NCBI GenBank assembly: GCA_020637165.1
Contig: JACJWN010000006.1
Location: 186,001-250,000, forward strand
DNA length: 64,000 nt
Direction: 5' to 3'
From: Mycolicibacterium sp.
GTDB taxonomy: Bacteria; Actinomycetota; Actinomycetes; Mycobacteriales; Mycobacteriaceae
The notes under the pieces were generated by a model. That model was given only the letters and a program-made list of their open reading frames with translations, was not told where the DNA came from and searched no databases. The stretch's first letter is position 1; each line of letters opens with the position of its first letter. This document shows positions 7,798 through 16,666 of the stretch, piece after piece. Both the position numbers and the translations under genes were made by a program.

Positions 7798-10062
7798 GTG
7801 ACCCGCCTTTCCACCCTGCTTGACGAAATCGACTCCGGCGTAGTGCTTCTGCCGGAGTTCCAGCGCGGCTACGTCTGGAACCGCGACCAGGTCCGCGGGC
7901 TCATGCGGTCGCTCTACCGCGGCTACCCCGTCGGGGGCCTCCTGGTGTGGGAGACGACGTCGGATGACATCAACGTGCGCGGCGCCACCCCCAGCAGCGG
8001 TGCTCGGCAACTTCTCCTTGACGGCCAACAGCGGGTCACTTCGATGTACGGCGTCGTAAGAGGTACTCCACCGCCCTTCTTCGAAGGCGATAAGACCTCG
8101 TTCACCGGGCTCTACTTCAACGTCGAGTCCGAGTCCTTCGAGTTCTACGCACCCACCAAGATGGCCGGTGACCCAACCTGGGTGAACGTCACCGAGTTAT
8201 TCAGTAAGGGCGTCACCAAGTACCTGCGGGCCTTCCCCGATGCCGACGACGACACCGTCGACATCTACATCGACAGATTGAACCGCATCACCCAGATAGC
8301 CAACCGCGACTTCAACTCCGAGAAAATCACCGGCGCAGACAAGACCGTCGACGAGGTCGTCGACATCTTCAACAAGGTGAACTCCGGCGGGACCAAGCTG
8401 TCCAAAGGCGACTTGGCGCTCGCCAAGCTCTGCGCGGAATGGCCGGAGGCTCGAAAGGAACTGCGCGACAACATCGACCGCTGGCGCGGGGCCGGCTTCA
8501 CGTTCTCCCTGGACTGGTTGTTGCGGAATGCCACCGCGGTCGCGACCGGCCGGGCGTTGTTCTCAAGTTTGTCGGATGTCTCCGCAGCTGATTTCAAGGT
8601 TGCGCTCGGCAAGTCGGTCAACCACATCGGCACCTTTCTCGATGCGGCATCGGGGCGGCTTGGCCTCGACCACGACCGGGTCCTGATGGGCCGTTATGCC
8701 ACACCGGTCATCACCAGGCTTCTGCACCTCAACGGCGGTGGGTTCGCCGACAGCGCCCACCGCGACAAAGTCCTCTACTGGTACGTCCACTCCGCACTGT
8801 GGGGCCGCTACAGTGGCTCGACCGAAACCTATCTGCAGCAGGACTACGAGGCCGTCGAACGGGGTGGCGTCGAGGCCCTGATCTCGACACTGGAACGCAT
8901 CCGGGGTGGCCGTCTGGCCGTGAGCCCTGAGGACTTCAGGGGCTCCACCATAGGGTCACGTTTCTATCCGCTCCTCTACCTGTTGACCCGTGTTGACGGT
9001 GCACGCGATTTCGGAAGCGGGCTGCAACTGCGAGCGGAACTTCTCGGCAAGCTGACCTCTTTGCAGGTGCACCACATCTTCCCCAAGGCGCTGCTGCACG
9101 AGCACAAGTTCGACCGCAACGAGATCAACGCGATCGCGAACTTCTGCTTCCTGACCCAGGACACCAACCTCAAGATCGGGAAGCGGAACCCGGCCGAATA
9201 CCTGGCCGAAGTCCAGGACAAGCACCCGGGAGCTCTGGAATCGCAATGGATTCCGACCGATCCCGACCTCTGGCGGGTCGAGCGCTATCGGGACTTCCTG
9301 GCCGCCCGTCGCGAGCTGCTGGCCGAGTCCGCCCAATCGTTCCTCGAGGGGCTGCGAAGCGACGGCGGGAAAGATGACGATACGGAGCTGGGACGGCTTC
9401 AAGTCACCGACGAGGTCGCCGACGACCCTCGCAGCGAGCAGTTCCGAGCGCTGATCGCGGAACTGGCAAGCCGCGGCTTCGCCACTCCCATCATTGACAC
9501 TGAGATTCCTGACCCCGTGAGTGGCACTGAACTCGCTGTTGCTGAGGCATTCTGGCCCAACGGCCTCCAGCACGGAGTCGGCTCGCCGGTGGTCCTGGAA
9601 CTCGACCCAGAGGATGCGGACCTGCCCCGACTCGAGGAGCTCGGGTACCAAGTATTCACCTCGGTCGACGCGCTCTTGGGCTTCATCGGGAACGAGAGCA
9701 TCAGCGCCGCCGGCGAGGAGCCGCTGGTCGACCTTGACAAACCTCCAGTGGAAAGTGGCGTCGCGGCTGAGTTCGGGCAACGGATGAAGGCTGTCTACGA
9801 CCGCGGCCGCGCCGAAGCAGGCTACAACGCTTCCTATTTCTTGAGCATGCTGGCACAACACGGCCCTGTGGAAACCGCACACCGACTCTTGGCGTCCCCC
9901 GCCATCTCCGACGGCTTCGCCGAACTCTGGGAACGTAAACGGCTCGACCTCACTGTCGAAGCCATCGTTGTCGATCCGAAGTTCTCGGAGTTGTTCACCG
10001 CGGATGAGATTGAGGTAGCGAGGAAGCGACTGGCGCAGTTCGGATACCAGCCGACTTCTTAG
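7798..10062 (+). CDS. GmrSD-like DUF262/DUF1524 nuclease with C-terminal extension (754 aa)
   Basis: The N-terminal DUF262 part has 'LLPEFQRGYVWNRDQV' (from residue 17) and 'LLLDGQQRVTSMY', a ParB/GmrS-like NTP-binding pattern. The DUF1524 part has an HNH-type motif 'LQVHHIFPKALL' (422-433) followed by 'NEINAIANFCFLT'. Proteins of this type act as type IV restriction enzymes on modified phage DNA. Residues after about 530 are extra: an acidic linker, a small alpha/beta region and a terminal segment ('HGPVETAHRLL', 'LDLTVEAIVVDPKFSELFT') of a kind I associate with accessory domains in other restriction proteins. The start is GTG with AGGAG upstream. Confidence 0.85.
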   Translation: MTRLSTLLDEIDSGVVLLPEFQRGYVWNRDQVRGLMRSLYRGYPVGGLLVWETTSDDINVRGATPSSGARQLLLDGQQRVTSMYGVVRGTPPPFFEGDKTSFTGLYFNVESESFEFYAPTKMAGDPTWVNVTELFSKGVTKYLRAFPDADDDTVDIYIDRLNRITQIANRDFNSEKITGADKTVDEVVDIFNKVNSGGTKLSKGDLALAKLCAEWPEARKELRDNIDRWRGAGFTFSLDWLLRNATAVATGRALFSSLSDVSAADFKVALGKSVNHIGTFLDAASGRLGLDHDRVLMGRYATPVITRLLHLNGGGFADSAHRDKVLYWYVHSALWGRYSGSTETYLQQDYEAVERGGVEALISTLERIRGGRLAVSPEDFRGSTIGSRFYPLLYLLTRVDGARDFGSGLQLRAELLGKLTSLQVHHIFPKALLHEHKFDRNEINAIANFCFLTQDTNLKIGKRNPAEYLAEVQDKHPGALESQWIPTDPDLWRVERYRDFLAARRELLAESAQSFLEGLRSDGGKDDDTELGRLQVTDEVADDPRSEQFRALIAELASRGFATPIIDTEIPDPVSGTELAVAEAFWPNGLQHGVGSPVVLELDPEDADLPRLEELGYQVFTSVDALLGFIGNESISAAGEEPLVDLDKPPVESGVAAEFGQRMKAVYDRGRAEAGYNASYFLSMLAQHGPVETAHRLLASPAISDGFAELWERKRLDLTVEAIVVDPKFSELFTADEIEVARKRLAQFGYQPTS

Positions 10063-10784
10063 GTGAAGTCAAGCCGGCAACTGACACCGGCGTGGTCGCT
10101 GAGCCTGCCCATTGCGTCAGTGCCGGACCAATCGCTGGCGGATCGGCACACGAGGCGGCCGTGGGTCGCGATGTGGTCGATATGTGGCCCGTTGGGCAGA
10201 TCGCCTGCGGTGTGCGTCGTCCAACCGGCGAGCACCTCCGCCAATCGTTCCGCGACACGAACGGGCTGCCTAACTCGGGGAATCCTCTGGTTGAAGTCTC
10301 CCGCGATGACCGTGGGCACGGAAGGGTCGAGGGTGGCGAGCAGATCGTCGAGCTGGTCGAGGTAGTGCAGGTGTTCCGACCAGGAGCTGGCGTCTGACCG
10401 CCCAGTAGTGACATGCGCATCCCGCCAAGGAATACAGACACCGGTAATCCGCACCGCGGAGACCTTCGTTGAGACAGTCGCGACGGCCAGCCGGCCAAGC
10501 GCCGCGCCCGAGGTGCCCACTGTCTCGAGGCCGAGCGGCAGTCGCGACCAGATGATCACCTTCCGCCGACCGGGCTTCAGCGGGTATCCCCAGTCCGCGC
10601 CGGCGTCGAGAACCTGACCGTCAGCAGGTAGCAAGTCGCGGTTGCCCTCGGTCACCACGATGATGTCAGCGCCCGTGGATTCCAGCTTTTCGGCTACCCG
10701 GGAACCTCGGTCGGTCCCTGGTGTCGCCCATTGCGTGTTCCATGTAGCCACGTTCAGCGCGGCGTTCACCGTCATGCTATCCAT
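10059..10784 (-). CDS. Endonuclease/exonuclease/phosphatase (EEP) family protein (241 aa)
   Basis: EEP-fold motifs are visible: 'NVATWNTQWA' near the start, 'IIVVTEGN' (metal-binding Glu), 'VPTVIAGDFNQRIP' (GDxN), 'HIDHIA' and C-terminal 'RLSDHAGVSC' (SDH). All the usual metal and catalytic residues appear present, so a phosphodiesterase or nuclease is likely; the substrate is unknown. It converges on the GmrSD-like gene with a 4-bp overlap and diverges from the small zinc-ribbon gene. It is similar in design to, but diverged from, the second EEP protein at 11281. Confidence 0.8.
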   Translation of the reverse strand: MDSMTVNAALNVATWNTQWATPGTDRGSRVAEKLESTGADIIVVTEGNRDLLPADGQVLDAGADWGYPLKPGRRKVIIWSRLPLGLETVGTSGAALGRLAVATVSTKVSAVRITGVCIPWRDAHVTTGRSDASSWSEHLHYLDQLDDLLATLDPSVPTVIAGDFNQRIPRVRQPVRVAERLAEVLAGWTTHTAGDLPNGPHIDHIATHGRLVCRSASDWSGTDAMGRLSDHAGVSCRLDFT

Positions 10785-10847
10785 CGTCTCATTCCCCTCT
10801 GAGCAGCGTTTATGGATTTGTCAGTCCCAGTAACTACTCTTGCAACC

Positions 10848-11267
10848 GTGGATACAGCAAACGACTCCCTCACCTCTGCTCTGGCAAAGGCACGCATACC
10901 GTCCGCCAACCATGCGTTCATCCGGAAGCTCACGGACGCGGTGGGCATTGCGGGCTATCGCGTGGTCGAGGCCTCGGAGACGTATGTCGCGGCCACCCGA
11001 TGTGACGGACTTCGCGACCTTCGTATCCATTCCGGCTACACGATTGGCTTCACCACCGAAGAAGAGGCCCGACGCGTCGGGGCCGGAGCAGACACCATCC
11101 GGAAAAGCTACAAACTCACCTCGACCTGGCTCGTCTCGCACCCTCAGCACGGCGACCTCGGTCTACGAGGCAAGAGCTCCCCTTCAGCACGTCGCGAAGC
11201 AGCGATGTGCCCAAAAGGCTGCGGCTATCCACTGTCGCTGACCGGCGTTTGCGATCACTGCGATTAA
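10848..11267 (+). CDS. Small protein with C-terminal zinc ribbon, unknown function
   Basis: The product is 139 aa from GTG 10848. The in-frame ATG at 10812 is an alternative but leaves only 27 bp to the divergent EEP gene. A TACTCT box at 10835-10840, seven bases before the GTG, fits a leaderless transcript. The N-terminal part ('FIRKLTDAVGIAGYRVVEAS') may bind nucleic acid. The C-terminus has four cysteines, 'CPKGCGYPLSLTGVCDHC', forming a zinc ribbon. It sits 13 bp before the second EEP gene on the same strand and could be its partner. I do not recognise the family. Confidence 0.6.
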   Translation: MDTANDSLTSALAKARIPSANHAFIRKLTDAVGIAGYRVVEASETYVAATRCDGLRDLRIHSGYTIGFTTEEEARRVGAGADTIRKSYKLTSTWLVSHPQHGDLGLRGKSSPSARREAAMCPKGCGYPLSLTGVCDHCD

Positions 11268-11280
11268 GGAGAACTACCCG

Positions 11281-12018
11281 ATGCTGAACCGTGTCACTGT
11301 TGCTGCGTGGAATGTTGGCCATCGAGCCAGACGTAAAGCGATTCCCGATGGGCTCGCCACTGCTTTGGAATCCCTGGACTCCGATGTCCTTGTGTTGACC
11401 GAGTTCGTCGATGGCGGCGCTGACCGAGATCAACTACGCGAAAGGCTCAGGGCTGCTGGCTATCACCAGGATCACCTCACGGAGCCTTTGCCGGTGCACA
11501 ACCAGGTCTTCGTGGCAAGCCGTCTGCCGTTCGACGTCGGCGACATAGCCCCGCCGACAACGGATTCCCACGCGACATCGAATTTCCTCCACGTGCGCCT
11601 GCACGACTCCGAGATCGAACTCGTCGGACTACGGGCACCGGACTACAAGGGCGCGGTCAAGAGCTCCTACTGGGGCGAGGTCGACGACATCCTCAACAAC
11701 ATCGGCGATCGAGCTGTCGTTGTGGCCGGCGATCTGAATGAGGATCCCTTCAAGGGAGTGTCAGAGTCGTTCAAGTCGCGCAGGTTTCACGGCCTTCAGG
11801 CGTTTTGCGCTGCCAGACCGGAAGGCCGATGGAGCTACATGAACCCTCACAAGGACACCAGTCGAAGCCGGATAGACCATGTGCTGCACACACCGCGCAT
11901 GCGGATAAACGAGGCCCGCTACGTCGACGAGATTGCAGGCTTTCGGCTGGCAGGCCCCGCCTCAAGCGCACCGTTGAGCGACCATGCCGCGCTTACTTTT
12001 ATAGCGGAAGTCAACTGA
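11281..12018 (+). CDS. Endonuclease/exonuclease/phosphatase (EEP) family protein (245 aa)
   Basis: This is the second EEP-fold protein of the island: 'VTVAAWNVGH', 'DVLVLTEFVD' (Glu), 'VVVAGDLNEDP' (GDxN), 'SRIDHVLHTP' and 'PLSDHAALTF' (SDH). An AGGAGA sequence precedes the ATG. It is probably cotranscribed with the zinc-ribbon protein just upstream. Its last 8 bp overlap the end of the convergent DUF1998 helicase gene. Having two EEP genes within 1 kb of each other in a defence island is unusual. The substrate cannot be told from sequence. Confidence 0.8.
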   Translation: MLNRVTVAAWNVGHRARRKAIPDGLATALESLDSDVLVLTEFVDGGADRDQLRERLRAAGYHQDHLTEPLPVHNQVFVASRLPFDVGDIAPPTTDSHATSNFLHVRLHDSEIELVGLRAPDYKGAVKSSYWGEVDDILNNIGDRAVVVAGDLNEDPFKGVSESFKSRRFHGLQAFCAARPEGRWSYMNPHKDTSRSRIDHVLHTPRMRINEARYVDEIAGFRLAGPASSAPLSDHAALTFIAEVN

Positions 12019-15000
12019 TCGGCGCAGGCGCCTTGCCGAGTATCTGCAACACCGCGCTTCGTGAGAGCTGCTCATGGAAGCGCGCGTTTCGGTAGTTCCT
12101 CAGACACCCGTAGCACGAAGTCTCCGGTCCGCAATCACATTCACTCACCCGACTGAGCGCAGCAGTCATGACGAGTTCTATGTTCTCGGCGATCTTTCTG
12201 GCCGAGCCCGCGCCGCCGGGCACGGTGTCGAAGAGGACGATGCTGCGCTTGTGATCGGGCGTCCAGGACAGTGCTCCGTCGATGTCATCACGGCTGATCT
12301 CCAAGGCGTACGAGGCGCCCTCCAGCAAGGCATACAGGGACGACAGCCAGTTGGCTTCGAAGTCGCGTAAGTAAGGGACGCCATCGAAGGTGAACTCGGC
12401 CACGTCCGACTGATAGCGGTGCCCCAGGGAAATACGTTCCAGGGGGCCGTCGCACTCGGCGCCGTTATCTGGTCGGTGGTGCTTGCGCCGTCGGCTACCC
12501 CGTTCGACGGGCCTGGCCCAATAGCACCATTCGCACAACTGAAAACCCTCTCCGTTGCCGTCTGAGACTGCGGCCAACCAGGCTCGCACTCCCGCTCGCG
12601 CAGACACCCTCAAGCCATTCGGGCCCGACCACCGGTAGAGACCGATCTCGTCGCCGTGCGACTCCACGTAAGAACCGCCATGCCAGTGCCTCTCCGGCGG
12701 GGCACTCCCGACATCGCGGGCGTCGGCCGCGGCCACGAACCCAAACTCGGGGACGACAAGGGTTCCCGTTGCTTTGAACGGTTCGTGACAGCTGGGGCAG
12801 AGGGGATCGTCTCCGAGATTCGCGCCCTGCTCGAAACGTCCGCAGGTCGGGCAGATTCGATACGGATGCCGTACAAGCTCCTTGCCTGGGCGCTTCCTCA
12901 ATCCGTCGGAGGTCCACAGCTTTCCGCCCGCGACGACCTGGTTGCCTGGAGCGTAGTCATAGATGGCGAGGCTGAGGTCGCGGTCGAGTTCGAGCTTCCT
13001 GCCCACTGCATCAACAGCATTCAGGGTGTTGAGCTCCACGGTGTCAACGGGGAAGCCGTACTTAGGAAGGATGTTGCGGTTGGCCAGGAATCCGAGGAGA
13101 TCTCGTCCGGTGATTGTTCGCTTGGTGTCCTCCAGCCTCTTGGCCAGGCCGAACTTCCGTTCCTTCACTGTTTCGTCGATCCGCTGCTCGATAGCAGTCA
13201 CATCACCGGTGAGCTCCTTTTCGACGGATTGAAGGAGCTCGACGAGTTGTTCCACCCAACTGCCGTCGTCGAGACCGACCTCGGAGTGGACACTGTCGGG
13301 AAGCGCTCTGCGCAGAGCCGTGTCGACGTCGGCCGGGATCGGGTTCAGGAAATCTGCAACTCCGCTGGCCGCCGATGGACTGTTCTCGGCTGCCGGTAAG
13401 AAGAAGGCACCAGCTGTCTTCCATTTCTCATCGTGGAGTTCAGCGCGATGTCGGAAGTATGCAGCGAGGGCAACGGAGTGCGCATGCCTGCGCGCGATGC
13501 GCGGGTTGTCCAGCGGAATCCAAGGGATGCGCATTCGGCCCGCAATCATCGACACCGGTTCTTGGTACTTGGCCAGATCGTGCGCCGACCGGTTCGCGTA
13601 GGTGACGACGAGAGCCGCCGAGGCGGCCCGGCGGCCGGCACGCCCCGCCCGCTGAACGTAGTTCGCGGTCTTGGGCGGCATGTTGCGCATCACGACTGAC
13701 TGCAAGTCGCCCACATCGACGCCGAGTTCGAACGTCGTCGAACAGGAGAGCACGTTCACCTTGCCGCTGATGAATTCGCGTTGTATGTGGGCGGCCTCCT
13801 CCGCGTTCCACTGCGCGGTATGTTCCCGCGCGCTCAAGGGGGCGTCGGCCATCGTTTGGTAGACGACACGGTAATGGTTGGTATCGGCTGCTGGGCTGGG
13901 GATTTCATAGGACTTGAGCTGTCCTGTGCACCGACTATTGGGGCAGACGTTCCGGACAGTGAATGCCGTCAACAGCCGACAGGTGTCGCATTGGTGCCAA
14001 TCGCAGTCGATCCCCTCGGAGACTACGAGCTTCGAATGGTCAACCTGGAAGACCTGACCGCCGAGTGCGCGGTCGGACTCCCCCATGAGCAAGCCAGCGC
14101 TTTCGATGATTTTCCAGCAGCCCTCCAGAATCTCCTCGGCGCTTTTGGGACTGTTGATGGCTTCGAGCACCTTGCGGAGAAAAGTGACACGCCCGTTGGT
14201 AGTGCCGGTTCCGCTCGGACTCCAACTGATGATCTGCTTGGCTCTGTTCGAACCCGTGGAACGCATCCGCACTCGGGTGTTGCGGGGGGCGAATCGCTCG
14301 TTCTTGATGTCGACGCGTTCGAGTGCGGTGATGGCGCCCTGATGTCGGACGGTTTTGACGAGCTCGTTCAGCAGCGCCCAGGACTCCTCTTCTGTCAGAC
14401 CCAGTGCGGTCAGTCCCCGCAACTGAATCGGCGCGCGCTGATTGAGCCCGATGCGCATCAGCCCCAGGCCTTCGAGAGATTGGCGCGTTTCCAGCGTCAT
14501 CAACTCTCCGGTGATCCATTCATTTACGGCCTGGGTGATCTCGATGTTGCCCATCTCCGCGGCGAAGTGGCCGGCTTCGGAGGCCTTCTCCCGTGTCAGG
14601 ATCGCCAAATCCCGGACGGTGATCTCCCCTGACGACGCTGCCGGATCGCGCAGGGCCTGAGTGATGTAGTGCCGCTCCAGCATGCGAGTGTACGTGCGGT
14701 CGAGATACGGCGCAGCAAAGGCCGCAGCTTGTCGGGAGTCGCTGAACATCAGCAGTTTTCGCCCGCGACCCACCAGGTCAGCCGCTTCGCCGACCGCTTC
14801 GGGAAGCTGTTGATACAGCGCTGTGGTCACCACCGCGGGCGCCGCGTTGACATCAGTGCGCAGCCGTCGGATCACTTGTCGCATCTGAGCGCCGCACTCA
14901 GTACACCTGCTCATCACGCGAGCAGCACGGGGATGTTCACGAACGTTGAGCATTTGGCCGCCGCTGCACCCCGGTGCCGCGCAACTCGTCGCGCTGGCGT

Positions 15001-16666
15001 GATTCAGCGCGCCGCAACCCGCGCACAGCTGCCTTGCCGTGGGGTCGCTCTTGGCGGGCTTCAGTTCCTCGTCGGCAAGGGTGATCTCATCCTCGTCGAG
15101 AACCACTTCGCCCTGTGCGTCGGCGACAACGAGCCAGTTCACCGATGCGTCAGCCTTTTTGGAGGGCACGAAGTATTCGTGCTTGTCCTGGTGTACTCGT
15201 TCGCCGGCCAAGTGGACGGCGCCGCAGCGATTACAGGTGCCGAACTCGAAGACAGCGCGACCGGTTTCAGGATCTACCTCGTGGCGACCAAGAAAAATCC
15301 GCGGGCCGTCCTCGTTGAAGCTGACGAACGCCCCTTCGGTGGCGCGCACGAAATAGTGGTAGCGAGCGGACAAGACGGGATGGCCGCTGTCGTCCAGCGT
15401 GCTGCTGCCGAGCTCCACCAGAGCATCGAGCTTCTCGGTGGACTGGGGGTCATCCGGCCAGAGCAGTTCACGCAGCTCTCTCACCGGGACAGGACCGTTG
15501 CTGAGTGCCTCCTTCAGAGCCACAATCGACTGTTCGGCCGACAGCGCCGCGGCCACATCGGCGCCGTTCGGGGTCAGGTCCGCGGAATCGACTGCGCCCC
15601 TGCGGAACGCGAGGCGGTCGTCATCGGAGAGGCGCCACTGTGAGGCCGTCAAGTGGCTCTTGCGTACCGGCTCGACGAGGTCCTGCCGAGCCGAGTCGTC
15701 GTCGCGGTACTCGAAAGGCGCATCAAAGAGATTGGCGGCGAACTGCATGGCCTCACCACGGGGGTCGTTACGCACCGATCCGGTGAGCGAAGCCGACGTC
15801 GCGATGCACTGAAGCGCCGATTCGGGCGCGACCCGTTGCTTGAGCCGACGCATGAGCAGCGCGACCTCGGTTCCCTGAGCGCCGTCGTAGACGTGCGCTT
15901 CATCCATCACGATGAACCGCCAGGTGCCGGCGTTCGGGCCGTCGAAGAGGTCAAGATCAGCCGGTCGGATCAGCAGGTATTCCAGCATCGCGTAGTTGGT
16001 GAGAAGCAGATGCGGCGGGGTGCTGCGCATCTCTTGGCGGCTGAGGAGCTCGTTGGGGAGTCGGGTGGCCCCCGGGTTGGTTTGAAGGAACTTCGCCTCG
16101 GCGCTGGCGAGGTCTTCGGCCGTCTCGCCGGTGTAGCGGCCGAAGGTGATCTCGGGAACGGCGCCCAGCAGTGCTCGCAGCCGCTTGAGCTGGTCGTTGG
16201 CCAGGGCGTTCATCGGGTAGAGCAGCAGCGCACGCACACCCGGGCCCAAGCGGCCTTCGGCGTGCTCCGCGATCAGATGATTGATGATCGGGATCAGGAA
16301 GCTCTCGGTCTTGCCTGAGCCGGTGCCGGTGCTCACAACAAGATTGCGTCCCGCCACGAACTTGCGGATGGCCTTCTCTTGATGGATGTAGAGGGGCTGG
16401 TCCAAGGGAAGCGCCGCACTGTCCAGTGCTGCAAACCCGGGGTGAAGTACACCCTCAGCGATCAATTCCCGGCAGGTCGCACCCGTTGCGTAGGGCGGGG
16501 TCATCTCCAGAATGGGGCCCTTGGTCAGCAAGTCGCTGCTGTCGACCTCGGCATCGAAGGAGGTCGCAAGCTTCTCGTCCCTGGGCGCGAGGAGCGTCTT
16601 GAGGTAGCGCTTGTAGCTGCCTTCGATCCCTTTCGCCGCCTCCAATGGATCCAGCCGGTCGATCAT
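12011..16666 (-). CDS. DEAD/DEAH helicase with DUF1998 (MZB) C-terminus, DruE-like (1551 aa)
   Basis: This is an SF2 helicase: Walker A 'VSTGTGSGKT' (111-120), 'LLLYPMNALANDQ', 'TNYAMLEYLLIRP', 'MDEAHVYDGAQG' (DEAH 255-258), then 'STTFELGVDVGDL' and 'YVQRAGRAGRR'. Cysteine clusters ('CNRCG', 'CAGCG') lie mid-protein. The C-terminus 'LFDTVPGGAGSARK' with 'CDCGPETSCYGCLRNYRN' is the DUF1998/MZB zinc region. This architecture is shared by YprA/MrfA repair helicases, DISARM DrmA and Druantia DruE. The length and the adjacent large partner favour a type III Druantia-like DruE. The ATG follows the partner's stop directly (TAGATG), implying translational coupling. Confidence 0.8.
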   Translation of the reverse strand: MIDRLDPLEAAKGIEGSYKRYLKTLLAPRDEKLATSFDAEVDSSDLLTKGPILEMTPPYATGATCRELIAEGVLHPGFAALDSAALPLDQPLYIHQEKAIRKFVAGRNLVVSTGTGSGKTESFLIPIINHLIAEHAEGRLGPGVRALLLYPMNALANDQLKRLRALLGAVPEITFGRYTGETAEDLASAEAKFLQTNPGATRLPNELLSRQEMRSTPPHLLLTNYAMLEYLLIRPADLDLFDGPNAGTWRFIVMDEAHVYDGAQGTEVALLMRRLKQRVAPESALQCIATSASLTGSVRNDPRGEAMQFAANLFDAPFEYRDDDSARQDLVEPVRKSHLTASQWRLSDDDRLAFRRGAVDSADLTPNGADVAAALSAEQSIVALKEALSNGPVPVRELRELLWPDDPQSTEKLDALVELGSSTLDDSGHPVLSARYHYFVRATEGAFVSFNEDGPRIFLGRHEVDPETGRAVFEFGTCNRCGAVHLAGERVHQDKHEYFVPSKKADASVNWLVVADAQGEVVLDEDEITLADEELKPAKSDPTARQLCAGCGALNHASATSCAAPGCSGGQMLNVREHPRAARVMSRCTECGAQMRQVIRRLRTDVNAAPAVVTTALYQQLPEAVGEAADLVGRGRKLLMFSDSRQAAAFAAPYLDRTYTRMLERHYITQALRDPAASSGEITVRDLAILTREKASEAGHFAAEMGNIEITQAVNEWITGELMTLETRQSLEGLGLMRIGLNQRAPIQLRGLTALGLTEEESWALLNELVKTVRHQGAITALERVDIKNERFAPRNTRVRMRSTGSNRAKQIISWSPSGTGTTNGRVTFLRKVLEAINSPKSAEEILEGCWKIIESAGLLMGESDRALGGQVFQVDHSKLVVSEGIDCDWHQCDTCRLLTAFTVRNVCPNSRCTGQLKSYEIPSPAADTNHYRVVYQTMADAPLSAREHTAQWNAEEAAHIQREFISGKVNVLSCSTTFELGVDVGDLQSVVMRNMPPKTANYVQRAGRAGRRAASAALVVTYANRSAHDLAKYQEPVSMIAGRMRIPWIPLDNPRIARRHAHSVALAAYFRHRAELHDEKWKTAGAFFLPAAENSPSAASGVADFLNPIPADVDTALRRALPDSVHSEVGLDDGSWVEQLVELLQSVEKELTGDVTAIEQRIDETVKERKFGLAKRLEDTKRTITGRDLLGFLANRNILPKYGFPVDTVELNTLNAVDAVGRKLELDRDLSLAIYDYAPGNQVVAGGKLWTSDGLRKRPGKELVRHPYRICPTCGRFEQGANLGDDPLCPSCHEPFKATGTLVVPEFGFVAAADARDVGSAPPERHWHGGSYVESHGDEIGLYRWSGPNGLRVSARAGVRAWLAAVSDGNGEGFQLCEWCYWARPVERGSRRRKHHRPDNGAECDGPLERISLGHRYQSDVAEFTFDGVPYLRDFEANWLSSLYALLEGASYALEISRDDIDGALSWTPDHKRSIVLFDTVPGGAGSARKIAENIELVMTAALSRVSECDCGPETSCYGCLRNYRNARFHEQLSRSAVLQILGKAPAPIS

